Shown here one piece after another: positions 1-6,045 of a DNA stretch of 29,354 bases. This stretch comes from RGIG7949 sp045628845 (GTDB taxonomy: Bacteria > Bacillota > Clostridia > Oscillospirales > Oscillospiraceae). Position numbers and translations under genes: made by a program. Numbering within the stretch: the stretch's first letter is position 1; every line of letters begins with the position of its first letter. The notes beneath the pieces are model-generated. The model searched no databases and was not told the origin of the DNA. It worked only from the letters and a program-made list of their open reading frames with translations. Location of the stretch: NCBI GenBank assembly GCA_045628845.1, contig JAZQQE010000062.1:1-29354 (forward strand). Reading direction: 5' to 3'.

Positions 1-117
1 GATTTTCAAGGATTCCCAACAGATTATTATTTTCCCAAAAGCATTACCATTGAAGACGCTTACAAACAAATCGGAAATTCAGTTTGCGTTCCAATAATTA
101 AAAGGATTGCCGAGTAA
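1..117 (+). CDS. C5-cytosine DNA methyltransferase, C-terminal fragment
   Basis: The window opens inside this gene, so only the last 38 residues and the TAA stop are visible. The start of the fragment reads FQGFP, which fits conserved motif IX of C5-cytosine methyltransferases, and the end reads YKQIGNSVCVPI, which is the motif X signature that folds back to the SAM-binding site. These two motifs together make the family call fairly secure despite the length. The enzyme would transfer a methyl group to cytosine C5 in a specific DNA site, usually as the modification half of a restriction-modification system; any partner nuclease would lie to the left. The fragment is strikingly AT-rich (ATT, AAA, TAT codons) compared with the GC-rich genes to the right, which suggests horizontal acquisition. 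Confidence 0.85.
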   Translation, partial: DFQGFPTDYYFPKSITIEDAYKQIGNSVCVPIIKRIAE

Positions 118-150
118 ATCAAAATGCTTCTTGAAATCTGCGAATAATAT

Positions 151-186
151 AAAAAGGAATCCAATATCTTGTTGATATTGGAGTCC
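151..186 (-). terminator. Rho-independent terminator of tRNA-Leu
   Basis: Read leftward just after the tRNA CCA end, a 12-13 bp inverted repeat (arms about 174-186 and 156-168, one G-U-type mismatch) closes a short AACAA loop and is followed by five U residues. This is a standard intrinsic terminator for the tRNA transcript. No T-run follows it on the plus strand, so it is not an obvious terminator for the methyltransferase gene. Confidence 0.8.
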
Positions 187-191
187 TAATA

Positions 192-277
192 TGGTGCGAG
201 AGAGGAGACTTGAACTCCCACGTCGATTGGACACACGCACCTCAAACGTGCCTGTCTACCTATTCCAGCACTCTCGC
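192..277 (-). tRNA. tRNA-Leu, anticodon GAG, with encoded CCA
   Basis: On the minus strand the acceptor arms GCGAGAG and CTCTCGC pair perfectly over 7 bp, followed by discriminator A and an encoded CCA end. The anticodon stem CACGT/GCGTG (one T-G pair at the loop) closes the loop TTGAGGT, giving anticodon GAG, which reads CUC/CUU leucine codons. The T arm GGGAG/CTCCT closes a TTCAAGT loop. The 14-15 nt variable arm is long, as expected for class II leucine tRNAs. CUC is an abundant leucine codon in the neighbouring GC-rich genes. The 3' end of the tRNA faces the AT-rich methyltransferase DNA. Confidence 0.95.
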
Positions 278-296
278 AGCTGTTGACAGCTTCGTT

Positions 297-325
297 ATTA
301 TAAGAAATATACTTGCTTTTGTCAA
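297..325 (-). promoter_or_regulatory. Consensus sigma-A promoter of tRNA-Leu
   Basis: On the minus strand a perfect TTGACA (-35, at 325-320) is separated by exactly 17 bases from a perfect TATAAT (-10, at 302-297). The tRNA 5' end lies 20 bases downstream. An exact consensus fits a strongly expressed stable RNA gene. Confidence 0.9.
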
Positions 326-353
326 GAGCTTTTTTTATCTTTGCCGCATTTTC

Positions 354-2279
354 TTAAATCTCAGCCGCGGCGTCGAAAGCGCTCAGATTCGCATCCGCTA
401 TGCGCCCGACTCTGTATGCATCTCCGACCACGGCGCTCTCCGCCGCGGACATGCGCAGGGACTCGATGAGTCCCTCAAGAGGACGGAGCCCGAAGGAGGC
501 TATCGCGGTATCGCAGGGGAGGAGCTTTTCCTCGCCCCCGTGTATCATCTTTACGCCGCCGTCGGTGAAGCTCGTCACGTGCGCCCCGTACAGGCGGCGC
601 ACACCGTACCCGTCGAGCATGCTGAAAAGCTGCTCGCGTATCGGCGTTCCGAGGCAGAGCTCATCCTCGCTCTTGGCGTCCACTATCGTTACATTTTTAC
701 CGTCGTGCGCGAGCTGGAGCGCACACTCGCAGCCGGACAGCCCGCCGCCGCAGATGACGACGTTCCCACCCGTTTCGCGCAGGCCGAGATTCGCCTCGGC
801 GACCGTCATTACCCTGTGCGCTCCGGCGAGCGGCGGCCTTATCTCCTCCGCGCCGACAGCGACTATGACGGCGTCGGGCGCCTCGCGCTCGATGATATCG
901 GGCGTTACGAACGTATCCGTGACTATTCGCGCGCCGCAGACCTCCGTCTCGCGGACGCACCAGTCGAGGTACTCGCGGAACCCGTCCTTCAGCCAAAGCT
1001 TCGACGCCTCGGCAAGCCTTCCGCCGAGCTTCGACTCGCGCTCGAAGAGCACGACCTCGTGGCCTCTGGCGGCAAGCGTACGCGCGGCGGTCATCCCGGC
1101 GGGGCCTCCGCCGACAACGACGACCTTTTTCTTTTTCGGCGCGGGAAGGAGCGGCGCTGTCTGCGGCTCCACGGCGCACCGCAGGGGCAGACCCTGCGAC
1201 ACGAATGAGATGCAGCTCTGGCAGCGCAGGCACGGCCTCGTGTGCTCTTCTTCGCCGTTCCACGCCTTTTTCAGAAGCGCGCCGTCCGCTATCAGGGCGC
1301 GCGCCATCGATACGAAATCAGCCTTGCCGGAGGCGAGGACGTCCTCGGCCTCGGCGATGCTCATTATGCCGCCCACGACGCCGACGGGGATCTCGAGCTC
1401 GGCCCGGACGGCGGCGGCGTAGTCCGCGTTCAGCGTCCTCCCGTGGCAGTAGGACGGGACTATGTACGACGCGGAGAGTGCGTCCGACTTCATCCCGCAT
1501 GTCACGGTGACGAGGTCGACGTACTTCTGTGCCTCCTGCAAAAAGGCGATGCGCTCCTCGCGCGGAGTGCCGCCCTCAATATGCTCGTCTCCGGAGACCT
1601 TCAGCTCGACCGCCATCTTATTGCCCGCCGCGGCGCGGATGGCACGCAGTACGTCGAGCGGGAAGCGGCGGCGGTTTTCCGGGCTCCCGCCGAACTCGTC
1701 GGAGCGGCGGTTGAGCGCGGGAGAGAGGAACGCGCTCAGCAGGTCGCCGTGCGCGGCGTCTATCATTACCATGTCGAAGCCCGCCTCGCGGCAGCGGCGG
1801 GTGCAGTCGGCCCAGCGGTCGGTTATCTCGCGCATCTCCTGCTTCTCGAGCTGCCTGACGTGCTCGCCGCCGTGCAGCTCCGGGATGACGGATGGCACGA
1901 TGGCGCCCTTGACGTGCAGTAGCGACTGCTTTTCGGAATACGACGCGTGCGTCAGCTCGACGGAGAGCTTCGCGCCGAAGCGGTGTGCCTCGAATACGAG
2001 GCGGCGCAGGTACGGCAGGTCGCTGTCCCTGCACACGGAGAGGCTCCCGTACTGGCTGCGCGCCTTCTCGAAGTCGATGGGCGCGGCGCCTATCGTCACT
2101 ATGCCGGCCCCGGTCTTCGCCTGCGAGGTGACGAACTCGATGAGCTCCGGCGTACATTTGCCGCTCTCCGGGTCCGCGTGCGCGGACATGAGAGGCGCGA
2201 ACTCTATTCTGTTTTTCACCTTCATCGTGCCTATGCGCCCGGCAGAGAAGACGTGTGGGTATCTGACTTCAAGTGCCAT
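354..2279 (-). CDS. FMN/FAD/4Fe-4S NAD(P)H-dependent oxidoreductase (BaiCD / 2-enoate reductase type)
   Basis: A 641-residue protein with the three-part build of the 2,4-dienoyl-CoA reductase/2-enoate reductase/BaiCD-BaiH family. Residues 1-340 form an old-yellow-enzyme FMN barrel, with the family signature HGDLLSAFLSPALNRRSDEF near 178-197. Cysteines 350, 353, 356 and 368 should bind a 4Fe-4S cluster. A glycine-rich FAD motif (VVVVGGGPAGMTAA) starts near 386, and a second dinucleotide motif (VVICGGGLSGCECA) serves NAD(P)H. Such enzymes pass electrons from NAD(P)H through FAD and Fe-S to FMN and reduce activated C=C bonds in enoates, dienoyl-CoAs or steroid/bile-acid enones; the substrate cannot be read from sequence. 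I chose the ATG at 2279 because AAAGGG lies 8-9 bases upstream; the frame stays open further upstream but those residues are not family-like. It is transcribed alone, away from pdaB. Confidence 0.88.
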   Translation of the reverse strand: MALEVRYPHVFSAGRIGTMKVKNRIEFAPLMSAHADPESGKCTPELIEFVTSQAKTGAGIVTIGAAPIDFEKARSQYGSLSVCRDSDLPYLRRLVFEAHRFGAKLSVELTHASYSEKQSLLHVKGAIVPSVIPELHGGEHVRQLEKQEMREITDRWADCTRRCREAGFDMVMIDAAHGDLLSAFLSPALNRRSDEFGGSPENRRRFPLDVLRAIRAAAGNKMAVELKVSGDEHIEGGTPREERIAFLQEAQKYVDLVTVTCGMKSDALSASYIVPSYCHGRTLNADYAAAVRAELEIPVGVVGGIMSIAEAEDVLASGKADFVSMARALIADGALLKKAWNGEEEHTRPCLRCQSCISFVSQGLPLRCAVEPQTAPLLPAPKKKKVVVVGGGPAGMTAARTLAARGHEVVLFERESKLGGRLAEASKLWLKDGFREYLDWCVRETEVCGARIVTDTFVTPDIIEREAPDAVIVAVGAEEIRPPLAGAHRVMTVAEANLGLRETGGNVVICGGGLSGCECALQLAHDGKNVTIVDAKSEDELCLGTPIREQLFSMLDGYGVRRLYGAHVTSFTDGGVKMIHGGEEKLLPCDTAIASFGLRPLEGLIESLRMSAAESAVVGDAYRVGRIADANLSAFDAAAEI

Positions 2280-2315
2280 ATCGTGTCCCTTTCGATGCGG
2301 TCTCGTCTGTATAAA

Positions 2316-2344
2316 ACTATACCATACCCCCGCCGGATATGCAA
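2316..2344 (-). promoter_or_regulatory. Sigma-A-like promoter of the flavin oxidoreductase
   Basis: Minus-strand TTGCAT (2344-2339), a 17-base spacer, then TATAGT (2321-2316), about 37 bases before the ATG. It lies back to back with the candidate pdaB promoter. Confidence 0.55.
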
Positions 2345-2355
2345 ATATAGCGGGC

Positions 2356-2385
2356 GTAATCTTTTCGCGCTCGGCGTCATATACT
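2356..2385 (+). promoter_or_regulatory. Candidate sporulation (sigma-E/G-like) promoter of pdaB
   Basis: GTAATCTT at 2356-2363 and CATATACT at 2378-2385 are separated by 14 bases. The Bacillus sigma-E consensus is close to GTMATATT, 14-15 bases, CATACAAT, so both boxes match well. No good TTGACA/TATAAT pair is seen here, and pdaB is a sporulation gene. The match is by eye only. Confidence 0.4.
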
Positions 2386-2418
2386 TCACGCAGACCGTAT
2401 TTTTTCGGAGGGATGGAT

Positions 2419-3189
2419 ATGAAGCGTGAACGCAGGGTACTTGTTTTTAGGAAAAAAACGTGGCTCGCCGCGGCGGCGCTGCTCATCGCCGCGGGCATTT
2501 TCTCGGCCGTCTTCTCCCCCGCCGTCGTCGGAGCCTCGGCGACGGTGCGCGAGCTCCCCATATACTGTGTCGGGCGCGACAACAAGGCGGTATCGCTGAC
2601 CTTCGACGCCGCGTGGGGCAACGAGGACACGCAGCAGCTCATAGATATCCTCGCGCGCTACGGCGTGCGGGCGACCTTTTTCGTCGTCGGCGACTGGGTG
2701 GAGAAATATCCGGAATCCGTAAAGGCGCTCAGCGACGCGGGGCATGAGGTCATGAACCACTCGGACGACCACGCGCATTTCACGAAGCTCTCGACGGAGC
2801 AGATAAAGGCGAACGTCGGCGCATGCTCGGACAAAATAGAGGACGTCACGGGAGTGCGCCCGACCCTCTTCCGCTGCCCCTACGGCGAGTATGACGACAA
2901 CGTCGTGCTCGCGGTGCGCGCGGCGGGGCTCGAGGTCATACAGTGGGACGTCGACAGCCTCGACTGGAAGGGACTGAGCGCCGCGACGATAACAGAGCGC
3001 GTCATGTCCCGCGTCGCGCCGGGCTCGATAATCCTCTTCCACAACGCCGCCGAGAATACGCCGGAGGCGCTCCCCGCGATAATCGAGGGGCTCCTCTCGC
3101 AGGGCTACGAGCCCGTCCCCGTCTCGGAGCTGCTGCTCACGGGAGATTTCACGATAGACCACACGGGCCGCCAGATAAAGGCCGGCTGA
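2419..3189 (+). CDS. pdaB: Polysaccharide deacetylase, sporulation type (PdaB-like)
   Basis: A 256-residue NodB-fold (carbohydrate esterase 4) deacetylase anchored or exported by an N-terminal hydrophobic segment at about 14-33. The five CE4 motifs are present in order: TFDAAWG (D63; the usual second aspartate is replaced, as in PdaB proteins), HSDDH (H114 and H118, metal ligands), RCPYGEY, DSLDW and ILFHN. PdaB acts on peptidoglycan or related sugars in the forespore compartment and is needed for spore stability in Bacillus. I chose the ATG at 2419 because GGAGGG at 2407-2412 leaves 6 bases to it, while the ATG at 2413 would touch the Shine-Dalgarno. The altered first motif supports PdaB over PdaA; enzymatic activity with one aspartate missing is not certain. 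Confidence 0.85.
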   Translation: MKRERRVLVFRKKTWLAAAALLIAAGIFSAVFSPAVVGASATVRELPIYCVGRDNKAVSLTFDAAWGNEDTQQLIDILARYGVRATFFVVGDWVEKYPESVKALSDAGHEVMNHSDDHAHFTKLSTEQIKANVGACSDKIEDVTGVRPTLFRCPYGEYDDNVVLAVRAAGLEVIQWDVDSLDWKGLSAATITERVMSRVAPGSIILFHNAAENTPEALPAIIEGLLSQGYEPVPVSELLLTGDFTIDHTGRQIKAG

Positions 3190-3197
3190 ACGTACCG

Positions 3198-3226
3198 TTG
3201 CCCCGCGCAGGCGTATGTGATATAGT
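3198..3226 (+). promoter_or_regulatory. Sigma-A-like promoter of the P1 peptidase
   Basis: TTGCCC (3198-3203), 17 bases, TATAGT (3221-3226), then 27 bases to the ATG. The -10 box is the same TATAGT seen for the flavin oxidoreductase. No terminator separates pdaB from this promoter. Confidence 0.5.
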
Positions 3227-3253
3227 AAAAAGAAAAACGCGGGAGCTGGTATC

Positions 3254-4213
3254 ATGCAGGAGATAGCCGTAACGGATATCGGAAACGTTCGCATAGGTCA
3301 GGCGGAGGACACGGAGGCCGCCACGGGCTGTACCGTCATACTCTGCCCCGACGGAGCTCCCGTCGGAGTCGACGTCAGGGGCGGCGGCCCTGCCTCACGC
3401 GAGACGGATCTCCTCGATCCGCTCTCCGGCACGGAGGTCGTCCACGCCGTTGTGCTCTCGGGCGGCAGCGCCTTCGGGCTCGACGCCGCGGGCGGCGTCA
3501 TGCGCTATCTCGAGGAGCGCGGCATCGGCTTCGACGTCGGCATAACGCGCGTCCCGCTCGTGTGCCAGTCGTGCCTTTTCGACCTCGGAGTCGGCAGCAG
3601 CACGGTCCGGCCGGACGCGGCGATGGGCTACGCGGCCTGCGTCGCCTCCGAGCGCGGGAACTACCGCGACGGCAACTACGGCGCGGGCACCGGCGCCTCC
3701 GTCGGAAAGCTGCACGGGATAGGCACGGCGATGAAGTCCGGCATAGGGAGCTACGCCATCAGCATAGGCGACCTCAAAATAGGCGCCGTCGTTGCCGTCA
3801 ACGCCTACGGCGACGTCTTCGACTGGAAGACCGGGCAGAAGGCGGCCGGGCTACTCACGGAGGACGGGAAGGGCTTCCGCTCCTCGACGGCGGAGCTCTA
3901 CGACAGATATTTCGAAAACCGCAACCGCTTCACCGCCAACACGACGATAGGCGCGATAATCACCAACGCGCGCTTTGACAAGCGGATGCTCAAAAAGATC
4001 GCCGGAATGACGCACAACGGGCTCGCGCGGGCTATCCGCCCCGTCCACACCTCCGCCGACGGCGACAGCGTCTACGCGATAAGCGCAGGAGACCTCACAG
4101 CGGACCCCGACTCCGTCGGCACGCTCGCGGCGGACGTTATGGCGGAGGCCATACTGCGCGCCGTGCTCTCTGCCGAGAGCGCGTACGGGCTCAAGGCCGC
4201 GTGCGACCTGTGA
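3254..4213 (+). CDS. P1 family peptidase (DmpA/NylC-type Ntn hydrolase)
   Basis: A 319-residue member of the P1/DmpA aminopeptidase and NylC oligomer-hydrolase family, which mature by self-cleavage to expose an N-terminal Ser or Thr nucleophile. The sequence FTANTTIGAIITNA (226-239) matches the cleavage region: Asn229 would be the last residue of the larger chain and Thr230 the nucleophile, as in NylC. Other family blocks are VVLSGGSAFGLDAAGGVM (67-84) and the glycine-rich NYGAGTGASVGK (141-152). Substrates in this family range from D- or beta-aminoacyl peptides to nylon oligomers, and cannot be deduced here. No signal peptide is visible, so it should act in the cytoplasm. The ATG is preceded by GGGAG at a normal distance. 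It shares a terminator with the converging gene to its right. Confidence 0.88.
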   Translation: MQEIAVTDIGNVRIGQAEDTEAATGCTVILCPDGAPVGVDVRGGGPASRETDLLDPLSGTEVVHAVVLSGGSAFGLDAAGGVMRYLEERGIGFDVGITRVPLVCQSCLFDLGVGSSTVRPDAAMGYAACVASERGNYRDGNYGAGTGASVGKLHGIGTAMKSGIGSYAISIGDLKIGAVVAVNAYGDVFDWKTGQKAAGLLTEDGKGFRSSTAELYDRYFENRNRFTANTTIGAIITNARFDKRMLKKIAGMTHNGLARAIRPVHTSADGDSVYAISAGDLTADPDSVGTLAADVMAEAILRAVLSAESAYGLKAACDL

Positions 4214-4232
4214 CGCGGCGCGGAAGGGCAAT

Positions 4233-4275
4233 AAAAGACCCCGTTCATTTTTCGGAATGAACGGGGTCTTTTTTA
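4233..4275. terminator. Bidirectional intrinsic terminator
   Basis: Arms AAGACCCCGTTCAT and ATGAACGGGGTCTT form a 14-bp stem with a T-run on both strands (AAAA before, TTTTTT after). It ends the P1 peptidase transcript on the plus strand and the thymidylate-synthase-like gene on the minus strand, whose TAA stop lies inside the T-run. Confidence 0.92.
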
Positions 4276-5022
4276 TCTTTCTTTCAGCTTCGCGACGTCG
4301 CGCGCGATGTCGGGCGCGGCGGAGCGCATGAGCTCCTCAAATTCCCCGACGTAGTCGTAGCATACCTCGTCGGGCCTCTCCTTTATGCGCCTGACGTATC
4401 CGTCGAGCAGCTCGAAGTCGCGCTTATAGCAGTGGTAGCTGTTGGCGCGGTGGGTGTACGTGCCCATCTTCACGCCGAGCTCGTCGGCGAACCGCTTTTG
4501 CAGCATTATCATCGCAAAGGCATTCATGAACGCGGCCTTGCAGGCGTCGTTGGAGCGAAACAGCAGCTTGCAGTGCAGCGCGCCGTCGCGTATGAAATAC
4601 TGGACGTGCTGCAGGCAGGCGGGATTCTCGTTGCCCTCGGCGGCGTCATGCCGCCACTCGCGCACGTCGATGACGGCACGGCGGGAATCGGGATTGCGGC
4701 GCAGCTCGCGCAGTATGAACGGGAACTGCTCTGCCATGCGGCTGTGGTACGTATACGCCCAGTTGCCGCGCTCTATCTCGAAATCGAGGATGCCGTCGAG
4801 TATCTCCTGGCGGTACTGCTCGAGCTCGCGGTAGCCGCCGACGGTGAGGCGGCTTATCATCGGCTCGGCAAGGGGCTCGGACACGAAGAGCGTCATCGAG
4901 AGCTCCTTCTGCGTCGTCCCGTAATCAGGGCAGGGAGACTCCTTCGCGTTCTCGGCGAGCATCACGAGCGAAGCATGGTACGCCTCCGGGAGAGTGCGCC
5001 CGCGCGCTATGTATTCATCCAT
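4273..5022 (-). CDS. Thymidylate synthase-family protein
   Basis: A 249-residue protein with the back half of the thymidylate synthase/dCMP hydroxymethylase fold. Visible matches are SRRAVIDV (113-120, phosphate-binding arginines), NPACLQ with Cys136 in the place of the catalytic cysteine, FRSNDA (155-160) for the RSxD motif, the NAF asparagine at 167 for the nucleotide-binding Asn, and SYHCY (195-199) for the HxY ribose-binding pair. ThyA enzymes methylate dUMP with methylene-folate. The overall sequence is far from the ThyA of E. coli and closer in style to the shorter archaeal type, so it could be the main dTMP supplier or act on another pyrimidine nucleotide. Its ATG overlaps the stop of the radical activase (TGATG) and has no clear Shine-Dalgarno, which indicates translational coupling. 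Confidence 0.7.
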   Translation of the reverse strand: MDEYIARGRTLPEAYHASLVMLAENAKESPCPDYGTTQKELSMTLFVSEPLAEPMISRLTVGGYRELEQYRQEILDGILDFEIERGNWAYTYHSRMAEQFPFILRELRRNPDSRRAVIDVREWRHDAAEGNENPACLQHVQYFIRDGALHCKLLFRSNDACKAAFMNAFAMIMLQKRFADELGVKMGTYTHRANSYHCYKRDFELLDGYVRRIKERPDEVCYDYVGEFEELMRSAAPDIARDVAKLKER

Positions 5023-5981
5023 CAGCTTATCTGGGCGGGCAGGCCGTAGCTCTTGAATATCTCGAGCTGGGCCTCCATGAATTCGTTCGTCGGGGGCTCG
5101 ACGTTGACGAGGCGGTACTTCTTGCCGAGGCGGACGTACTTCATCTCGCCCATCTTGTGGTAAGGCAGGAGCTGCACGACGTCGATGGCGTTCTCGACCT
5201 CCTTGCAGAACGCCGCTGTCGCGCGCACGTTCTCCTCGCTGTCGTTGAGCTTCGGGATTATCGGGAAGCGGAACTGGATGCGGCCGCCCGCAGCGGCTAT
5301 CCTGCGCGCGTTGTCGAGTATCAGCTCGTTGGGCACGCCGACGAGCTTCTCGCTGCGCTTGGAATCCATGTGCTTGAGGTCATAGAGGAAGAGATCGACG
5401 TACGGCAGGATCTCCTTGTAGTGCTCCCAGGGGGCGAAGCCCGTCGTGTCGAGCGCGACGTGGATGCCCTCGGCCTTGCACTGCTTGGCCACGGCGAGAG
5501 TGAACTCAAACTGGCTCATCGGCTCGCCGCCGGAGATGGTGACGCCGCCGCCGGAGCGGTCGTAGTACTTCTTGTCCTTGCGTATCTCGACCATGACCTC
5601 CTCGACGCTCATCCTGCGGAGCGTATTGTAGAGGGCCTTGGACGGGCACATATCGGCACATTTGAGGCAGACCCTGCACTTGTCCCTGTCGATGACGGGC
5701 GGGCTGATCGTCTTGCCGGAATCGCCGAGCGTCGCCACCGGCTCGCCGACCTTTATCGCGCCGTATTCACACGCCTCGACGCACTTGCCGCCGAACTCCA
5801 CGCCTATGCAGCGGATATCCATCCACGCGAGGTCGGGCCCGAAGCTCTGCGATTCGGGGCTGTGGCACCAGAGGCACCTCAGCGGGCAGCCCTTCGTGAA
5901 GACGTCCGTACGGATGCCGGGGCCGTCGTGCACGGAGAATTTCTGTATATCGTATATGTTTCCGTAGATCTCATCAGCCAT
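5022..5981 (-). CDS. Glycyl-radical enzyme activating protein (radical SAM)
   Basis: A 319-residue radical SAM activase. The cluster motif CPLRCLWC supplies Cys32, 36 and 39 for the site-differentiated 4Fe-4S cluster that cleaves S-adenosylmethionine. An inserted ferredoxin-like region follows, with Cys58, 67 and 71 and then CRVCLKCADMCP (about 102-113), as in activases of benzylsuccinate synthase, 4-hydroxyphenylacetate decarboxylase, choline lyase and similar enzymes rather than the short PflA. The GGGVTISGGEP block is the SAM-binding motif of the family. Its job is to abstract hydrogen from the glycine of a partner enzyme. No glycyl-radical enzyme (about 800 residues, RVxG motif) exists in this window, so the partner is unknown. 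GGAGG lies 8 bases before the ATG. The first ferredoxin half shows only three cysteines in the standard arrangement. Confidence 0.9.
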   Translation of the reverse strand: MADEIYGNIYDIQKFSVHDGPGIRTDVFTKGCPLRCLWCHSPESQSFGPDLAWMDIRCIGVEFGGKCVEACEYGAIKVGEPVATLGDSGKTISPPVIDRDKCRVCLKCADMCPSKALYNTLRRMSVEEVMVEIRKDKKYYDRSGGGVTISGGEPMSQFEFTLAVAKQCKAEGIHVALDTTGFAPWEHYKEILPYVDLFLYDLKHMDSKRSEKLVGVPNELILDNARRIAAAGGRIQFRFPIIPKLNDSEENVRATAAFCKEVENAIDVVQLLPYHKMGEMKYVRLGKKYRLVNVEPPTNEFMEAQLEIFKSYGLPAQIS

Positions 5982-6015
5982 TTGGAATGCCTCCGAAAGT
6001 CTTTTTTCTTTTTTC

Positions 6016-6045
6016 AGTATAAAAAATATAGTACCTGTTTGTCAA
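6016..6045 (-). promoter_or_regulatory. Sigma-A promoter of the activase/thymidylate synthase-like pair
   Basis: Minus-strand TTGACA (6045-6040), 18-base spacer, TATACT (6021-6016). The -35 box lies on the last bases of the phosphohexomutase gene. The pair is therefore its own transcription unit even though it follows the cell-wall block on the same strand. Confidence 0.7.

Noticed and set aside
2280..2642. A 121-residue N-terminal extension of the flavin oxidoreductase.
   Set aside because: It would overlap pdaB and both promoters, and its residues do not resemble the family N-terminus.
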